The notes: generated by a model from the letters alone, not told the origin. A DNA stretch of 64,000 nt from Cepaea nemoralis (GCA_014155875.1 JACEFZ010025808.1:1398501-1462500), one strand, 5' to 3'. Shown: positions 12,297 through 24,656, numbered from the stretch's first letter. Program-made: numbers and translations.

Positions 12297-12689
12297 ATTG
12301 GAGCCTAGGATCTCAAGCAACAAGCACCAAACCGCCCTGTCCTTTGCCACCTGTTTCACCTGCCACTATGTCCTCTCCTCGCCATTCATGTCTATCTCTA
12401 GCTCTCCTCTCCATGTGTTATTCTGCCACCACTCTGTCACTTGCCTGATCAGTTATAGACAAGGGGGTGTCTAGTTATGTTGTTCTCTGATTTCCTCTAA
12501 GTTCTACCTAGTGCCATGACACCATTTCAGTCCCTCCACCCAGTCACCAGTCAATGAATCGCCATCTTATAGTCCATGTACTGTGACGTTTGTAGTCATC
12601 TTTGTCCACACCTTTCTGTCACATCTACTGCCAATCATTTCGGATACCGCTACTCCTCCATGCCATGATGTTGTCCAGATCATCTCTGT

Positions 12690-13150
12690 TGGTCTCCGAC
12701 TACATCTCATTCTCTTTAACTCTCCCGTTGTGACGACCTATTCCAGCTTTGCTAAAGAATGAGGACTGTCTTCATCTGATGTATGTAACCATTTCTCATT
12801 GTGAGTTAACATCTTTCAAGATATCTTCATTGCTCTTTCTGTCCGTCCACGGTTTGTTCATAATTCTACGAGTAACATAGATGTTCACCTGTCTGCTATG
12901 TATCCTTCGTTCTGTTTCCTAACACCAGAATTGACCCAGTACAGCTCTTAAAAATGTATTTTCTCACTTCATCTGACAAAGACAAATTGCAGAAAAAAAT
13001 ACTTGCTTCATCTTGTGAAATGCTTCCTTCGCTTGGGTTATTCTACACGTAACATCCTTAACATATCTACCTTCTGCTGTTATTAGAGTAGCCAACACAT
13101 TAAATACGTTGACTTTGATGTTGCACTTGTTTCTTTGCAATAAACTGTAC
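12690..13150 (-). pseudogene. RTE-like LINE C-terminal relic
   Basis: The minus strand retains KPWTDRKSNEDILKDVNSQ near 12,815-12,860, parallel to VPWTDRKTNDQVLQETNEN at 58.4 kb. It continues, through stops, into GRHNGRVKENEM and NRDDLDNIMAW-like residues. The remaining span up to 13.2 kb is probably more of the same element but is too decayed to read. Dead. Confidence 0.55.
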
Positions 13151-13319
13151 TTCTGTTATTCAGATTGAGTCCTTTGTTTCGGCTTTCTGTTTGCAGTTAC
13201 ATCCATATTTATTCCCAGTTATAATAATGATTGATTGTGATTGTATATCAATCGTATTAGTCGATCTTCACATTTCTGATCCATCCAGTAGTACTAACCT
13301 AACGTTACGTGCACGACAA

Positions 13320-13475
13320 TGCAATCAACCTCAGGTTGATTTGTCTTGTCAATAGTTACGTGAAATAGTTTGCCATTGCTTTATAAACGACAAGTCTATG
13401 CTGAAGCCCAACTGACCGGTGTGTAGAACCAACCCACTACACCGCCGTTAGCGTACGGGAAGTTTAAGTGCGAGT
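13320..13475 (-). mobile_element. SINE-A copy, degenerate
   Basis: Contains the family hallmark 'agtttgccattgctt' (reverse complement of the central block) with weak similarity on both sides. Old copy of the SINE described at 58,026. Confidence 0.45.
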
Positions 13476-13627
13476 GCAATAAAAAATAACTCCCCCTAAC
13501 CAGTCACGCTAACCTCTGACCCAACGTTTGAGGTACACATTCTAAGTTTGGTGTTACGCCTAATCTCCCCGTACTTTCACACATGTTTTCCCACGGAAAC
13601 TCCCACTGTAGATTGCACTCCTATTGT

Positions 13628-13775
13628 AAGATCTATATCCGTGTACCCACCCAATATCTCTATATGTGTAGCCACTTAATATCTCCATCCGTGTACCCAT
13701 GCAATATTTCTATAAGTGTACCCACTCGATATCTCTATCCATGTTCCCATCTAATATCTCCCTCCCAACGACAAC
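13628..13775. repeat. ~29-bp minisatellite
   Basis: About five degenerate copies of a 28-29-bp unit of the form 'taatatctccatccgtgtac' plus 'ccaN'. Confidence 0.75.
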
Positions 13776-13827
13776 AGTTTCTCCCTCCCAATGACAGGCA
13801 GGCTGTGTTGAATGGGAGGTGCAATCA

Positions 13828-14405
13828 TTGATTCATGACGATTTGCGCCCATGTGATGTAATCATCTACACGGATGGCTCTGTGTTAAGAGAGAAAACGA
13901 GCTGCAGGGAGGTTATAGCAAATGTTAATGGGCGGCGTTTGGTGTAGGAGAGCCTGGCTTATGATACCACGACTTCTAGTCTGAGAATGGAGGTGGAGGA
14001 AGATTTGGAGCACCAGTTGGATCCTTTCCCCTGAACATGTTGATATGGTGGGAAACGAATAGGTGGACAGTTTGGCTGGGTCAGCTCTGTTGGGTGATGT
14101 ATTAGTGATAAGGCAGATGTGGTCTGCATCCTTTGGGATCATGTGTATAGCGTGGATGAACATATAAGTCATAGCCTGGAGAGAATAGAGCGACACGAAA
14201 TGCCAGAGGATCTGGACGAAAACCCAGGAAAATTCAGACGGAGACATAATCAGACTGAAACTAGTACCATTAGTATTAGGAATCTTCGCTGGCTATTGCA
14301 AACGAGGACTGAGCACGTATGGGAATGTCCTGAGTGCTTGTTGTCGGTTCAGGCCACTTCAACGCAACTCAAGTCATACTTAAAACATATGGAGGAAACA
14401 TGACC
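13828..14405 (+). pseudogene. LINE RNase H domain relic
   Basis: The plus strand begins DVIIYTDGSVLREKTS and later has SLRMEVEED, then HVDMVGNE.VDSLAGSAL after frame breaks. This parallels VIYTDGSVV, SLTMEV and HAGVQGNERADKLAGEA in the intact RNase H of the LINE at 26.4 kb. A 94-codon frame (14,119-14,403) follows and ends in a cysteine-containing tail (WECPECLLS). It is a decayed 3' end of a related RNase H-bearing LINE (I-superfamily type). Confidence 0.65.
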
Positions 14406-14469
14406 AACCCAAGTACGACATTGTTCCACTCGAAGGCAGATGAGGTCTGGCAGTCATGCAAAACGCATA

Positions 14470-15035
14470 CAAATTAACATTTCTAAAACAAAATCTATGT
14501 TAATAGGAACCATGCAAAGACTTCACACTCTAAAGATAACTTCAGCTGCACATTGGTAGCACGCCTATAGAAAGTGTAACCGAGCACAAGGTACTGGGTC
14601 TTATCATAGATCAAAATCTAACCTTTAATTCCCATGTTCATGCTCTAGTTAAACAAATAGCCATAAAAGTATAAAAACTTGCCAAATTTAAAAATTTCCT
14701 CGACGAAAACACAAGAAAGATATTCTATATTTCCCACATACAAACACATATTGATTATTACTCCACAATCTGGGATGGATGCTCCAAATCAATAACAAAA
14801 GCCTGTATTCACTCCAGAAAAGGGCAGTGCTTTTAATCAATGGTGATAAGCTTGCAGACAATTCTAACCTACATGAACGTCTTCAGTTACTGCCACTCCA
14901 CAAACGCTAATTTTTAATAAGGCTAAACTAATTCACAAAATCCTATTTCAAAATGCTCCAAGCTACCTTTGGCCATTGTTTAAATATAACGCAAGACATA
15001 GCGAACGACTAAATATACTTCATGTCCCTAAACCT
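14470..15035 (+). pseudogene. LINE C-terminal (thumb) relic
   Basis: The plus strand retains HKVLGLIIDQNLTFNSHVH, then FLDENTRKIFYISHIQTHID with YYSTIWDG, then LQKRAVLLI and LLPLHKR. This is the post-palm region of CR1/Jockey/L2-type LINEs (no RNase H). Several stops and shifts. It ends in A-rich sequence where a SINE-A copy begins. Confidence 0.65.
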
Positions 15036-15044
15036 AGAATTAAA

Positions 15045-15295
15045 AAAAAATGTTTGCATATCCTTTACAGGACATCGCTGGCAACATCAGCATCTTTCAG
15101 CTGATTGTTGATTTCTTGGCAAGATTACACTCAGTAGTTTGCCATTGTTTTCTGAGCGGCCGGCTCGCATACCCCGTAAGTTACCGACGCGATTCGAACC
15201 ACTGCTGATTCTCACCGTCGTCACGTTACTTACGAGAGTATACGAGATTACGGAAAAAAGTCGCTAACCTGTAGGCCAGGAAGCCGGCAAACCTA
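15045..15295 (-). mobile_element. SINE-A copy
   Basis: Near complete. From the A-rich 3' end on the minus strand it runs through gcatatcctttacaggacat, the central 'gtttgccattg' block and a tRNA-like head ending near 15,290. The head keeps the B-box-like 'gattcgaacc' (reverse complement orientation). Confidence 0.8.
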
Positions 15296-15299
15296 GGAT

Positions 15300-16340
15300 A
15301 GACTTATATAAAACAAGTTTAGCATACTCTGCCACTCAGTTGTGTAACAATCTTTCACAAGAAATCGAAAGACACCACCAATCATTATACATACAGTCGC
15401 AACCTGTTTGAACACTACCCCAGGCCAGGCTACATACCCCCATAAAAAAAAAACAACAACAACAAAGACAATAATAATGGTAAATTATCTCGAACGGCAA
15501 CTTGCCAAAAAACATTCCCATATGTATGGCACGTTACACCTTCCTTGGGTATTTATAATGCCCATGTTAAACATTGCCTCAGTGAGTCATGTATTATTGA
15601 TTATTTTTCATGGGTTTTAATGCCTAATGTTCTTTTGTTGTCAAAGATTTGCTTCATAAGAGATGTTGAATGAAAGAATGTATGAGAGGAAATAGAGAAG
15701 AATGGCAAAATGTCAGAAGGGCCCAATTCTAAACCCTTTGAAAATACAGATTTTCGTTCGTTCGTTCGTTCGTTCGTACATAGTGTGAAAGAACAGATAC
15801 ACCATGCATGCCTGGACATAATAGTGCGGCAGGGAGTGACCAAAGGATCTGACCGACACTCAGTTCTTCAAGGAACGCCAGATTGACACATATTCAGATT
15901 GCAGCTGATACTATTAGTAACGGACTCTGAGCTGGATATCGAAGATGAGGACGGACAGTGTATGGCAATATCCCCAGTGCTGTGTTGTTGGTTCTTAGCT
16001 CAACTCAGCTCAACTCTTGTTCCATTCGTCGACCTGCTCGGCCATTTGTTCTACTTCGGACTACCAATCTAGGCCTAGTACCAACCAGTCCCACTATGCT
16101 ATTATGAATCATGGCCAGTATAATCCATAATATACCTGTCCTTGGATGAGAAGTTCCAGTACCAAGATTGCACACCCTGTTGGTTTCTAAGCTTGGAGAG
16201 GGGAAGCGTATCTCGGCATCACAGTGCCTGTTCAAAGGATGCATCAGTACCGGTCGGGCGAAAATTAAACACCAGCCTGGCTGAAAGCAAATGTCAAGTA
16301 CAGCTGTACTTGACACTCGTAATTGTCTGCATAATTCACA
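15300..16340. other. Unassigned DNA
   Basis: No gene recognised. It includes a (TTCG)n tract at 15,755-15,778 and a short pentamer tract (tcaac/tcagc) at about 15,996-16,018. The latter resembles the tail of a minus-strand retroelement whose body (16,020-16,340) I cannot identify. Confidence 0.5.
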
Positions 16341-16344
16341 AGCA

Positions 16345-16610
16345 GAGGGCAGCAATGGATAAGAGCGCTCGTTCTTAAACATCCGATGTGCTGACGCCGA
16401 GATAGCTGGTTCAACCCCTACATCAGTCAGTTGGACTAACATGTTGACTTCTCGTCCTTCACTTGGGGATTATATTACAAAAACCTAAGAGGTCGGAGTG
16501 GGATCGCCTGATGGCGAGGGACACTGGTAACAGAGACAGCTAATTCACACACACAATCAGTGCAGTACACTAGAAGTAGTGGCACTTGTATGGACTACCA
16601 TAGAATTTAT
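16345..16610 (+). mobile_element. SINE-C copy with tRNA-like head
   Basis: The head has an A-box-like 'caatggataagagcgctcg' and a B-box-like 'tggttcaacccc' about 45 bases apart, followed by a body shared with the minus-strand copy at 7,495-7,690. This supports a tRNA-derived SINE; the 3' end is set by the limit of similarity. Confidence 0.6.
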
Positions 16611-16611
16611 A

Positions 16612-17364
16612 GCCAGCGAAGGTAAAACAAAATCATAAGCAATCAAGAAATCAATCAAGAAATCAATCAAGAAAGTCCTGTAAGGATTGTGTAGAAGACG
16701 TGGCCGTGGACGCAAGACTTCTCTCAGAGAAGACAGGCGTGTTGGTTAAATGTGCTACGGGACAACTAGCCGGGGTTCTTTGCGATGTCTGCTTAAGGAG
16801 ATAAGAACCTATGTGTGCTTGTCCCTGGAATTCACTGGTGACCGTTCTGTGAACACACTAACACACACACGCACGCGCGCGTACACGTTCACCCACACAC
16901 GTCTTCGTTCACTCGCCCAATTATCTGTTCGGTGGGAGAGAGCAAACAGAGAGTTGAACATGCCCTACGAAGCCGTCGGTTCTATGAGAGATATTGACAC
17001 AATTATGGTCTCCGATTTCATGGAAAGAAACGCCAAACTGGTCAACCTAGCTCACAGTTTAAACACAAGCAGACAACGAAACGCCGTGGGTGCAGAAGAT
17101 AGACAAATAACATAGGTGTCCCGTTCCTCACTCACCTCTTTCACCTGCGTGCCCAGTTTGTGACCCTTTGTTCGTTCGTTCGTTCGTTCGTTCGTTCGTT
17201 CGTTCATTCGTTCGTTCGTTCCTTTGTTCTGTCTTGCTTCCTTTTCTAGGGGTTGTATTTTAGTTGATTGACTTGTTTGAGGATTGCCATAGTAACGATG
17301 CTAACTTAATGTTATTTTTTTTTTCCGGTTATTATTCGAAGAAAACCGCGCTAGCGGAAACATT
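16612..17364. other. Unassigned DNA with (TTCG)n
   Basis: No gene supported. An open frame of about 120 codons (16,750-17,115, plus) has no recognisable domain, runs through a (CA)n/(CG)n stretch and is judged chance. (TTCG)n lies at 17,168-17,222. Confidence 0.5.
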
Positions 17365-17830
17365 CGATTTTATCTGTATGTATCGTTCATTTGTCGAGTT
17401 TCTCACGCACATTTTATTTGTGTGTATCGTTCCTTTGTCCAATTTCTCATGCATATTTTATCTGCATGTATTGTTCGTTTGTCTATTTTCTGATGCATAT
17501 TGTTTTCTGTATGTATATTTCTGTTGTCGAGATTTTCACGTATATTTTATTTGTTTGTGTCTTCCTTTGGTGAGCTGCTTGCTCAAATTGCTTTTGTGTG
17601 CGTGTCTTACTTTTGTCTAAGTTCTTACTCACATGTTATCTCTATATGTCTTTCCTTTGTCTAACTTACTCATATTATATTTGTACATGTCTTTCTTTTG
17701 TCTAACTTCTTACTCTAATTGTATATGTATGTATCTTTCTTTCTTTAAGAAAAAAAAAAAAATAATTTCTAACTCATGTTATCTGTGTGTATCTTTCTTT
17801 TGTGTAACATCTGACTCACAATTTACGTTC
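17365..17830. repeat. Degenerate 44-bp pyrimidine-rich minisatellite
   Basis: About ten diverged copies of a roughly 44-bp unit of the type 'attttatctgtatgtatcgt' followed by 'tcstttgtcnantttctcangc'. Length varies between copies. It produces leucine/phenylalanine/cysteine-rich spurious frames that look like membrane segments. Confidence 0.7.
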
Positions 17831-17985
17831 ATTCAGTTACGAACGAAAACAACTGCATGGCGACTAGACCAGGGAGATAAACTGCCAACTTTACGAGAGG
17901 ACAGAAGTGACTATTGGAGCGAAACTAACAAGAAGCACATCCGTAGGATCATGAGACCGAAACCCCAAAAATCCGCCTTTGTAGA

Positions 17986-18165
<180 letters not shown>

Positions 18166-18239
18166 CACATCTTTCACCTTGTGTGTTCCCCATGCTTGGC
18201 TACATTATTTTATACACAACCCCTGTACTCGCCTTAGGG

Positions 18240-19260
18240 CGCATTAACTATATGCCAGTTTCCAGTTCTTGAGACGAATGGCCCTGTTCAGATGTTGACG
18301 TATAGATTTCCTTACAGTCGGAGCCCTTATAGTGTATCTCGTACTTCTTCTTCCGTAAATGCCGATGCGTATATCTGCTTCCTTGAAAATGTTTGAAGGC
18401 TGTAATTGTGTTAATTTGGTTCTTGTGGTTTTACATATCTGGTCAGATTCGCACACTTATTAAGGCTTGGCGTAATTGTGTACCCGTCCCGTCATATAGT
18501 GTTAGTTCCATCAGTCGTCATCCTTCCTCCAGACGTATCTTGATCTTGGTGGTCTGTTTTTGTGTCTTCTGGGTCTTTTTTGGTACCCTGTGTCGTGGAC
18601 TGTTTGGTATCTTGTTCTCGTTGGAAAGTAACCTCTTCCTCAAGCACCCGTTCATTCTTGGTCGCTCTCTGTTTGGATGTCTACCACTTCTATTTCCTCG
18701 TCTGGTTGTTGATCTTCTGTCTGTGACTTGGTATGCTTCTGATGTCTCGTTCTTTGACTTTAGCTGTTCAATCCTTCCTCTTTCTTCTTGTATTTTTCTC
18801 AGAGTTTCTTCTCTCTCAGCCTTTATTGCAGCTATTCTAGCGACATCCTGTTCAATCTTCTGCTGTACTTCCTTTAGTTCGTCCAGGATGCGCTGAACGG
18901 CTGTTGATTGCGTTTCTTGTGTCTTGTTTCGCTGTTCCTCGATGCTGGTGAACTTGGATTTCAGGTCCTTCAGTTGGCATTCCAGTTGCGCTTTGTCGCT
19001 TTTAGTAAGTTAGGTGGTCTCCTCGTAGTACCCCCTAGGCTCTTTATACGGTAGATTGGATTTGATGAGGATCTTCACAGCTTCCTTGCTGTCTTGGTGG
19101 CAGGGAAAGCCGAGGTGCCTGGCGCCATGATTGCCGAGGCAGTTGGCGTGGGGTCCAGAGCTTTATCTGCATACCTCCACCTCAATTTTGCACGTGGCAT
19201 GGGTTGTGCCAAAACTTCTGGCTAAATATACGGTGCTAGGCTAGTATATTTATAGATAAA
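18240..19260 (-). mobile_element. Decayed LINE ORF1 (gag-like), minus strand
   Basis: A minus-strand frame is open from 19,009 to 18,518 (163 codons) and continues upstream across a single in-frame stop (19,010-19,012) to about 19,165. The upstream part carries zinc-knuckle-like residues: NCLGNHGARHLGFPCHQD, and further up, out of frame, QCDTDHITQECG. This resembles the PRE_C2HC/zinc-knuckle region of Jockey/I-type ORF1 proteins. The downstream part is a charged coiled coil (ILDELKEVQQKIEQDVARI) with a basic tail. A further 70-codon minus frame at 18,244-18,456 has no recognised domain. I infer a dead ORF1; a lost host coiled-coil exon is the alternative. Confidence 0.5.
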
Positions 19261-19384
19261 TCCGCACTCCTGGGTGATGTGGTCGGTATCACACTGGAGG
19301 CCTTTACTTTCCAAGACATTTTATGGTACCGATTTTTAGGATGGATCGACCTAGAAGATTGGTTTAGTTTTTTTTTTAAATCTG

Positions 19385-19462
19385 TCTCGTTGCGGATTCG
19401 AATCCAAGACCACACAGCCGACTGACGAGAATCTAGCCATTACGCTAACTTGGCTCGCGACT
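19385..19462 (-). mobile_element. tRNA-like SINE head (SINE-D)
   Basis: The minus strand reads as a tRNA-like promoter: an A-box-like 'ttagcgtaatggctagatt' and a perfect B-box-like 'ggattcgaatcc', followed by an A-rich run. The body is not shared with SINE-A, B or C. It could be a tRNA pseudogene. Confidence 0.45.
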
Positions 19463-19799
19463 ACATTGCGCGGCAAATCAACACCCTACACCGCCTACCA
19501 GAAACATAAACAGATAAAACTACTAATGATGTTTATTTCCAATTGCTTGTTCAGTAGATGTTCCACGCTGCTGCTACCTGGTCGCAGACATTCCGTTTCT
19601 GGGGCGCTTAGAATTGGACCGTCTAGGGTTTTCATGGCTCCAAGCGTTAATCAATAGTCCGGCATTTCGCGCCATCTTTCATGTGATTATGTGGCACTGG
19701 CTCCATTGACCTGTTCTACTAGTGTCCAGATTTTTTTACAAAGAAAGTTTCCGGCCATTTTGTAAAATTTATTCGTTCTTTGGATTTATTTGTAGATGG
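19463..19799. other. Unassigned DNA
   Basis: No gene, domain or repeat seen. Confidence 0.5.
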
Positions 19800-20070
19800 C
19801 TCAGTGTGGTATTTGAGTAAAACCTAAGTTTGAGAGTGATTGGTGGATGTTTCAGAGTGGTATTTGAGTAACATGACTGAAATTGATTGGTGCATGTATC
19901 AGAGTGGTATTTCAGTAAAGTCTAAGGTGGAGAATGATTGGTGGATGTATCACATTTGTAGTTCAGTATCGTGGTTGAGGTTCAAGGGCGTAATTGTCAC
20001 AGTGGTATTTGAGTATCATGACTGAGGTTCATTGATCGAATTGTCACAGTGGTATTTGAGTATCACCTTC
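19800..20070. repeat. ~55-bp degenerate minisatellite
   Basis: About five imperfect copies of a unit containing 'cagtggtatttgagta' and 'gattggtggatgtatca'. Confidence 0.7.
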
Positions 20071-20361
20071 TGTTGAGACTGCATGGTGGATGCATCAGAA
20101 AGGCTAAAAACAAACTGAAGGAAGTTTACCAGAGCTGGAAACCGACGAGTTATTGCATCAAAAAGTTGTAATCACTTCAACAGTAGGCTGACTACTGAAT
20201 CTAGACAGAATCTAGACAGGAAAGTTGGCACACCTATGGGATTTACATGAAATGTAGAATATATTACATTATACTAGAAACAATGTCAACGGACAAAACT
20301 AGAAAGCAACCTGAGAGGACAAGCAACAAACTGAAAATGCCACATAGTTGCAAGTGAATAC

Positions 20362-20597
20362 AAGACAAGGGGTTCGACTCCATTGTACCCAGTTTTATCC
20401 CATACGGCTCTGTCTCTTTCCGCAGGGTGGTCTGCCAAAAGCCTCGCACCAAGCACCAACTCTGTAGCACCAGCGACGACCCACTGGAGTTTCCGAGAAA
20501 ACTGCACTCGTCAACCAAACGACTTAGGCCGGAATCGAATCCAAAACCTTCGGAGCGTGTGTCAGGCGCAGTAACCACTTCGCCACGGAGACTCTCA
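20362..20597 (-). mobile_element. SINE-B copy
   Basis: The reverse complement matches the plus-strand copies at 58,980, 62,716 and 63,078: a tRNA-like head beginning gagtctccgtggcgaagtgg, a B-box-like 'ggattcgattcc', and a 3' block with gggataaaac and gtcgaacccc. Near full length. Confidence 0.75.
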
Positions 20598-20599
20598 AA

Positions 20600-21018
20600 T
20601 GTCATTGCCATGAGTCGAATTGGAGCTCATGGCATGTTGAAAGATGGTCATGCGGAAGGACGTGACAATCGTGGGTTTTAACCCATATGGCGCACGCCGA
20701 GATTGTCGCCGGGGGAAGAGACACGTTTTTGCGAAGGGTACAAGGGATGCTAGCAGTGGGTGTCGACCTGTGTGGACCCACCACGCAGAGAAGATAGCTG
20801 TGGCTTAAATAATGCCGCTATTTTATTAAGTGTTTAGAAGTGTTGTATATATTATATTGTGGAACACATGATTGTGACAATGCATATTCTAGAGTGTTTA
20901 TGGTGAATATAGATGCAAAACTAAACTTTAGTTTGATAGTGAGTTGACGCAGTTTGTACAGAATGGAAGAGTTAACCATCAGCAAGGTAAAGTTTTGAAT
21001 AGTAGTCAGCATTAAAAA
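20600..21018. other. Unassigned DNA
   Basis: No gene, domain or repeat seen. Confidence 0.5.
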
Positions 21019-21019
21019 T

Positions 21020-21240
21020 AATGTTTGCATATCCTTTACAGGACATTGCTGTCACCATCAGCATCTTTCAGCTGATTGTTGATTTCTTGGCAAGATTACG
21101 CTAAGTAGTTTGCCATTGCTTTCTGAGCGGCTGGCTCACATAACCTTAAGTTACCGACGCGATTCCAACCACTGCTGATTCTCACCGTCGTAACGTTACT
21201 TACGAGAGTATAGGAGATTATGGAGAAATCTCTCGGTGCA
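21020..21240 (-). mobile_element. SINE-A copy
   Basis: Minus-strand copy from gcatatcctttacaggacat to the head near 21,230; it closely matches 15,045-15,295, including the 'ttgattgttgatttcttgg' variant. Confidence 0.8.
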
Positions 21241-21296
21241 GACGACGAATCCGAGAGAGAAGAAACCACGGTGACGATATGGACATGAGGTGTGAA

Positions 21297-21545
21297 GTTT
21301 TTTTTTTTTTTTGCATATCCTTTACAGGACATAGCTGTCAACACCAGCATCTTTCAGCTGTATGCTGATTTCTTGGTAAGATTACGCTCAGTAGTTTGCC
21401 ATTGCTTTCTGAGCGGCCATCTCACATACCCCGTAAGTCATTGATGCGATTCGAACCACCGCTGATTCTTACCGTCATCACGTCAACCCACGAGAGTATA
21501 CGAGATTATGGAGAAAAGTCATAACCTCTAAGCCACGCCTTAGGC
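21297..21545 (-). mobile_element. SINE-A copy
   Basis: Starts at a poly-T (poly-A on the minus strand) and runs to the tRNA-like head near 21,540, with 'gattcgaaccac' intact. It lies only about 60 bp from the previous copy in the same orientation. Confidence 0.85.
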
Positions 21546-21589
21546 ATCATAAATATGCCGTAAAGAAATCCTATCGCACCCTGGCTGTC

Positions 21590-22085
21590 ACACACTTTGA
21601 ATGTCTGAGCTCGACAATCAACAAAAACTGGAACTATTCCCAAGAGTTTGAGGCGGACTGGTCGTAGCACTGCAGAGAAGACACGATATTGTAAAACCTA
21701 TAGCACAACATCAACAAACGAGTTAAAGTAATATATGTAGGCGTGAGTTGTGCATAATTTCTTAATCAGAAAGAAAGAAAATCGCTGTTTGTGAGCTTGC
21801 ATTTTACAGAAAAATTCGTAGAATGTCGTGGACAGAGAAGAAGTAAAACATTAAACATTTATAAGACGTGAACAAGAAAGAAAACTAGTTCATAATTAGT
21901 ATTATCTCTCGGAAACTGAAATAATTTGGCCTAATTAAAAGCCACAGTGACTTGAAGAGAATAGAGATGGAAGACATGGTTACAGGAATATAAAGACAGG
22001 GATCAACCTGCACGACGATGGACAAGGGATATTGCAGACACATGGGACATTAGGCTGCATGAGCCTGAGATATGACACGAGGTAG
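21590..22085 (+). pseudogene. RTE-like LINE 3' relic
   Basis: The plus strand retains THFECLSSTINKNWNYSQEF and, near 22,005-22,070, ARRWTRDIADTWDIRLHEPE. The order parallels the 10,965-11,562 relic and the RRWT..I motif of other copies. Many stops. Confidence 0.6.
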
Positions 22086-22139
22086 AGAGGCTTATGGGTC
22101 CGCAAAGGACCGGTTACATGCGAGATTCGAATATATTAC

Positions 22140-22470
22140 ATCATCATCACGTGCCATGCCGGTAAATGTGGGCGGTCATGTTTTGCCATCTCAAACGATC
22201 ACCAGAGTCGTGGATCAGCTCTGTGTTCTTGTCCCGACCATGACACGTGGCCAAGTCATCCAGGCATTTACTTCTCTGCGTTCCCCTTGTTCATTTCCCC
22301 ATAATCTTGCCAGTTGTCACCGAGTTCTCTAGTTTATTTCTTCTCAATACGTGTCCAAAATAATGCGACTTCCGATGTCTAATTTCTCTAATCAGTTTAC
22401 GGTTTTAATTTGTTTCTTGTAGGACTGTCTGCCCATGGTATCCTTTCCATTGTCCTCAGAAATCACCTAT
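22140..22470 (-). pseudogene. RTE-like LINE C-terminal fragment with (ATG)n tail
   Basis: The minus strand carries VTTGKIMGK and TWPRVMVGTRTQS-like residues, then the HGT terminus motif next to a (gat)n tail at 22,140. It closely parallels 54,545-54,781 and 58,400-58,712. Dead. Confidence 0.6.
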
Positions 22471-22471
22471 T

Positions 22472-22925
22472 ACTGAGGACACAAAGCTTGTAAGATATAG
22501 ATGAAATGTTGAATGTATCACTGCACAGCGTGTTGCTAAACACACATGATTTACATTGAATCTTGGATTTATCACAGCGTGTTAGCGAAGAAATAATATC
22601 TAGAATGTATCATACGTTGCGACACACAACATAGTTTAAATCGATTTGTGAATACACAATAGAGATGACGTATTAGAGGTGTAAATTACAAGTGGGTCTC
22701 TATCAAGGACAACGTGAGTACACTCAAGTTTAAATTGGCTAATGGATGTGCACTAAACCTCGAGAGCAACATGATCTCACTGCAGTAAAAGAGGATCGTC
22801 TTACGTATGTCTATCTTGAGTCCATGTCACTTTATTTATCTGTTGAATTTATGATCCTTTTACCTGTGTTTGCCTGTGTCCATGTCACTTTATTTATCTG
22901 TTGCATTTATCAGATGTTTACAGTG
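22472..22925. other. Unassigned DNA
   Basis: No gene seen. A 36-bp phrase around 'catgtcactttatttatctg' occurs twice (about 22,822 and 22,883). Confidence 0.5.
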
Positions 22926-23163
22926 ACCCCGGCTCCGTGGCTAAGGTGTTACGAATGCAATTTTTAATCCCAAATACCCCGTTCGAAACACAGCTGCTGG
23001 AGATTTGTAAGCACATCGCCTTGCGTTAGTTTCCATACAATGGTATGAGTGTCGATGGTTCATAAATCAATGGCAAACTACTGAACGTCAACTTGCCCAG
23101 GAATCAGAAACAGCCAACAAATGTTGGAGTTGACTGCTACGTTCTATAGAGGATATGCAACTA
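22926..23163 (+). mobile_element. SINE-A copy
   Basis: Plus-strand copy with head 'cggctccgtggctaagg', B-box-like 'gttcgaaacac', central 'caatggcaaactactgaacg' and 3' 'ggatatgcaac'. Confidence 0.8.
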
Positions 23164-23307
23164 ACTTCTAACTTATAGTGCCAGGAGTGTCCATTAATAC
23201 ACGCAAGATATTTAGGGTAGGGATGTCAATGGGATCATGTATACAAGGTATCGACATTATAAGTTAAGGGGTCAGTTCACGTCTTCACGAAGGAGTCTTT
23301 ATTCTAC

Positions 23308-23464
<157 letters not shown>

Positions 23465-24580
23465 GTGCCGTGCCGGCTGGCGTAGGCGTTCATGGCTCTC
23501 CACAGATCTCGGTCTTTGGTGTTCTGGATCAACTCTGCTGATGATATTCCTCCATGCCACCGTCTCAATCCGTCCAGCATAATTTCTCTTGGTCTGCCTC
23601 TGCCTCTCTTCCCCTCGATCTTTCCAGTTGTCACGATGTTCTCCAATGCCTCTCTTCTCATCACATGACCAAAGAAAGCTGTTTGTCTCTTTCTTATTGT
23701 TGTATATAGTGTTCTAGTTTCATTAGCCTCTTTCAGGCAATCGTTGTTAGTTACTCTGGCAGTCCAAGGAATTCGCAACATTCGTCTTAAAAACCACATC
23801 TCTGTTGCTTCTAAGTTCTTCCTAATTTGTTCATTTACATTCCAAGATTCGCTGCCATACAGCAAAACTGGTTCTATATAGCATTTTAGCACTCTCTTTC
23901 TTACATTCATTGATAGCGACTTATTGCATAAGATACTCTTCATTTTCTGAAATGCGGCTTTTGCCTGCCCTATTCTGCTCTTAATCTCTGTTGTACATCT
24001 TCCATCTGATGTTATAAGTGCCCCTAGGTATTAAAGTTATCCACTTGGTTGAGAATTTTCCCTTCTATTTCTATGTCACATTTTGGTGTCCCCATTTTCT
24101 TTGATATCATCATTGTTACTGTTTCTTGATATTCAAGGAGAGTTCTTTCTGTGCACTCTCTGATACTACAATGTCCAACAATTGTTGTAGGTCTGTTGCA
24201 CTATCCGCCACCAATACTGTGTCATCTGCATAGCGTATATTGTTTATATTATATCCTCCGATTAATATTCCTGGCTTCTCTTTGATCTGTCTCATTATTA
24301 CTTCGCTATACAGGGAGAAGACATCGGGTGACAAGACACATCACTGTCGTACTCCTAGCTTTATCTGTTCGTAACTACCCTCTTTATTTCCCATTTTAAT
24401 TGCTGCTACTTGGTTCCAGTATATATTCTTTATTATTCTTAAATCTTTCCCATCAATGTTGATATCTTCCAACATTTTAATCAGTTCATCATGTTTTACT
24501 TCATCAAATGCATTAGTATAATCTATGAAGCATAAATATATGTCCCTCTGTTTCTCTATTGACCTTTCTATTAGTGTTCG

Positions 24581-24656
<76 letters not shown>

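Noticed and set aside
16005..16442. 145-codon minus-strand ORF
   Set aside because: It overlaps SINE-C on the opposite strand and shows no domain or codon pattern suggesting a gene.
17264..17620. Hydrophobic ORFs resembling membrane proteins
   Set aside because: They derive from a degenerate 44-bp pyrimidine-rich repeat.
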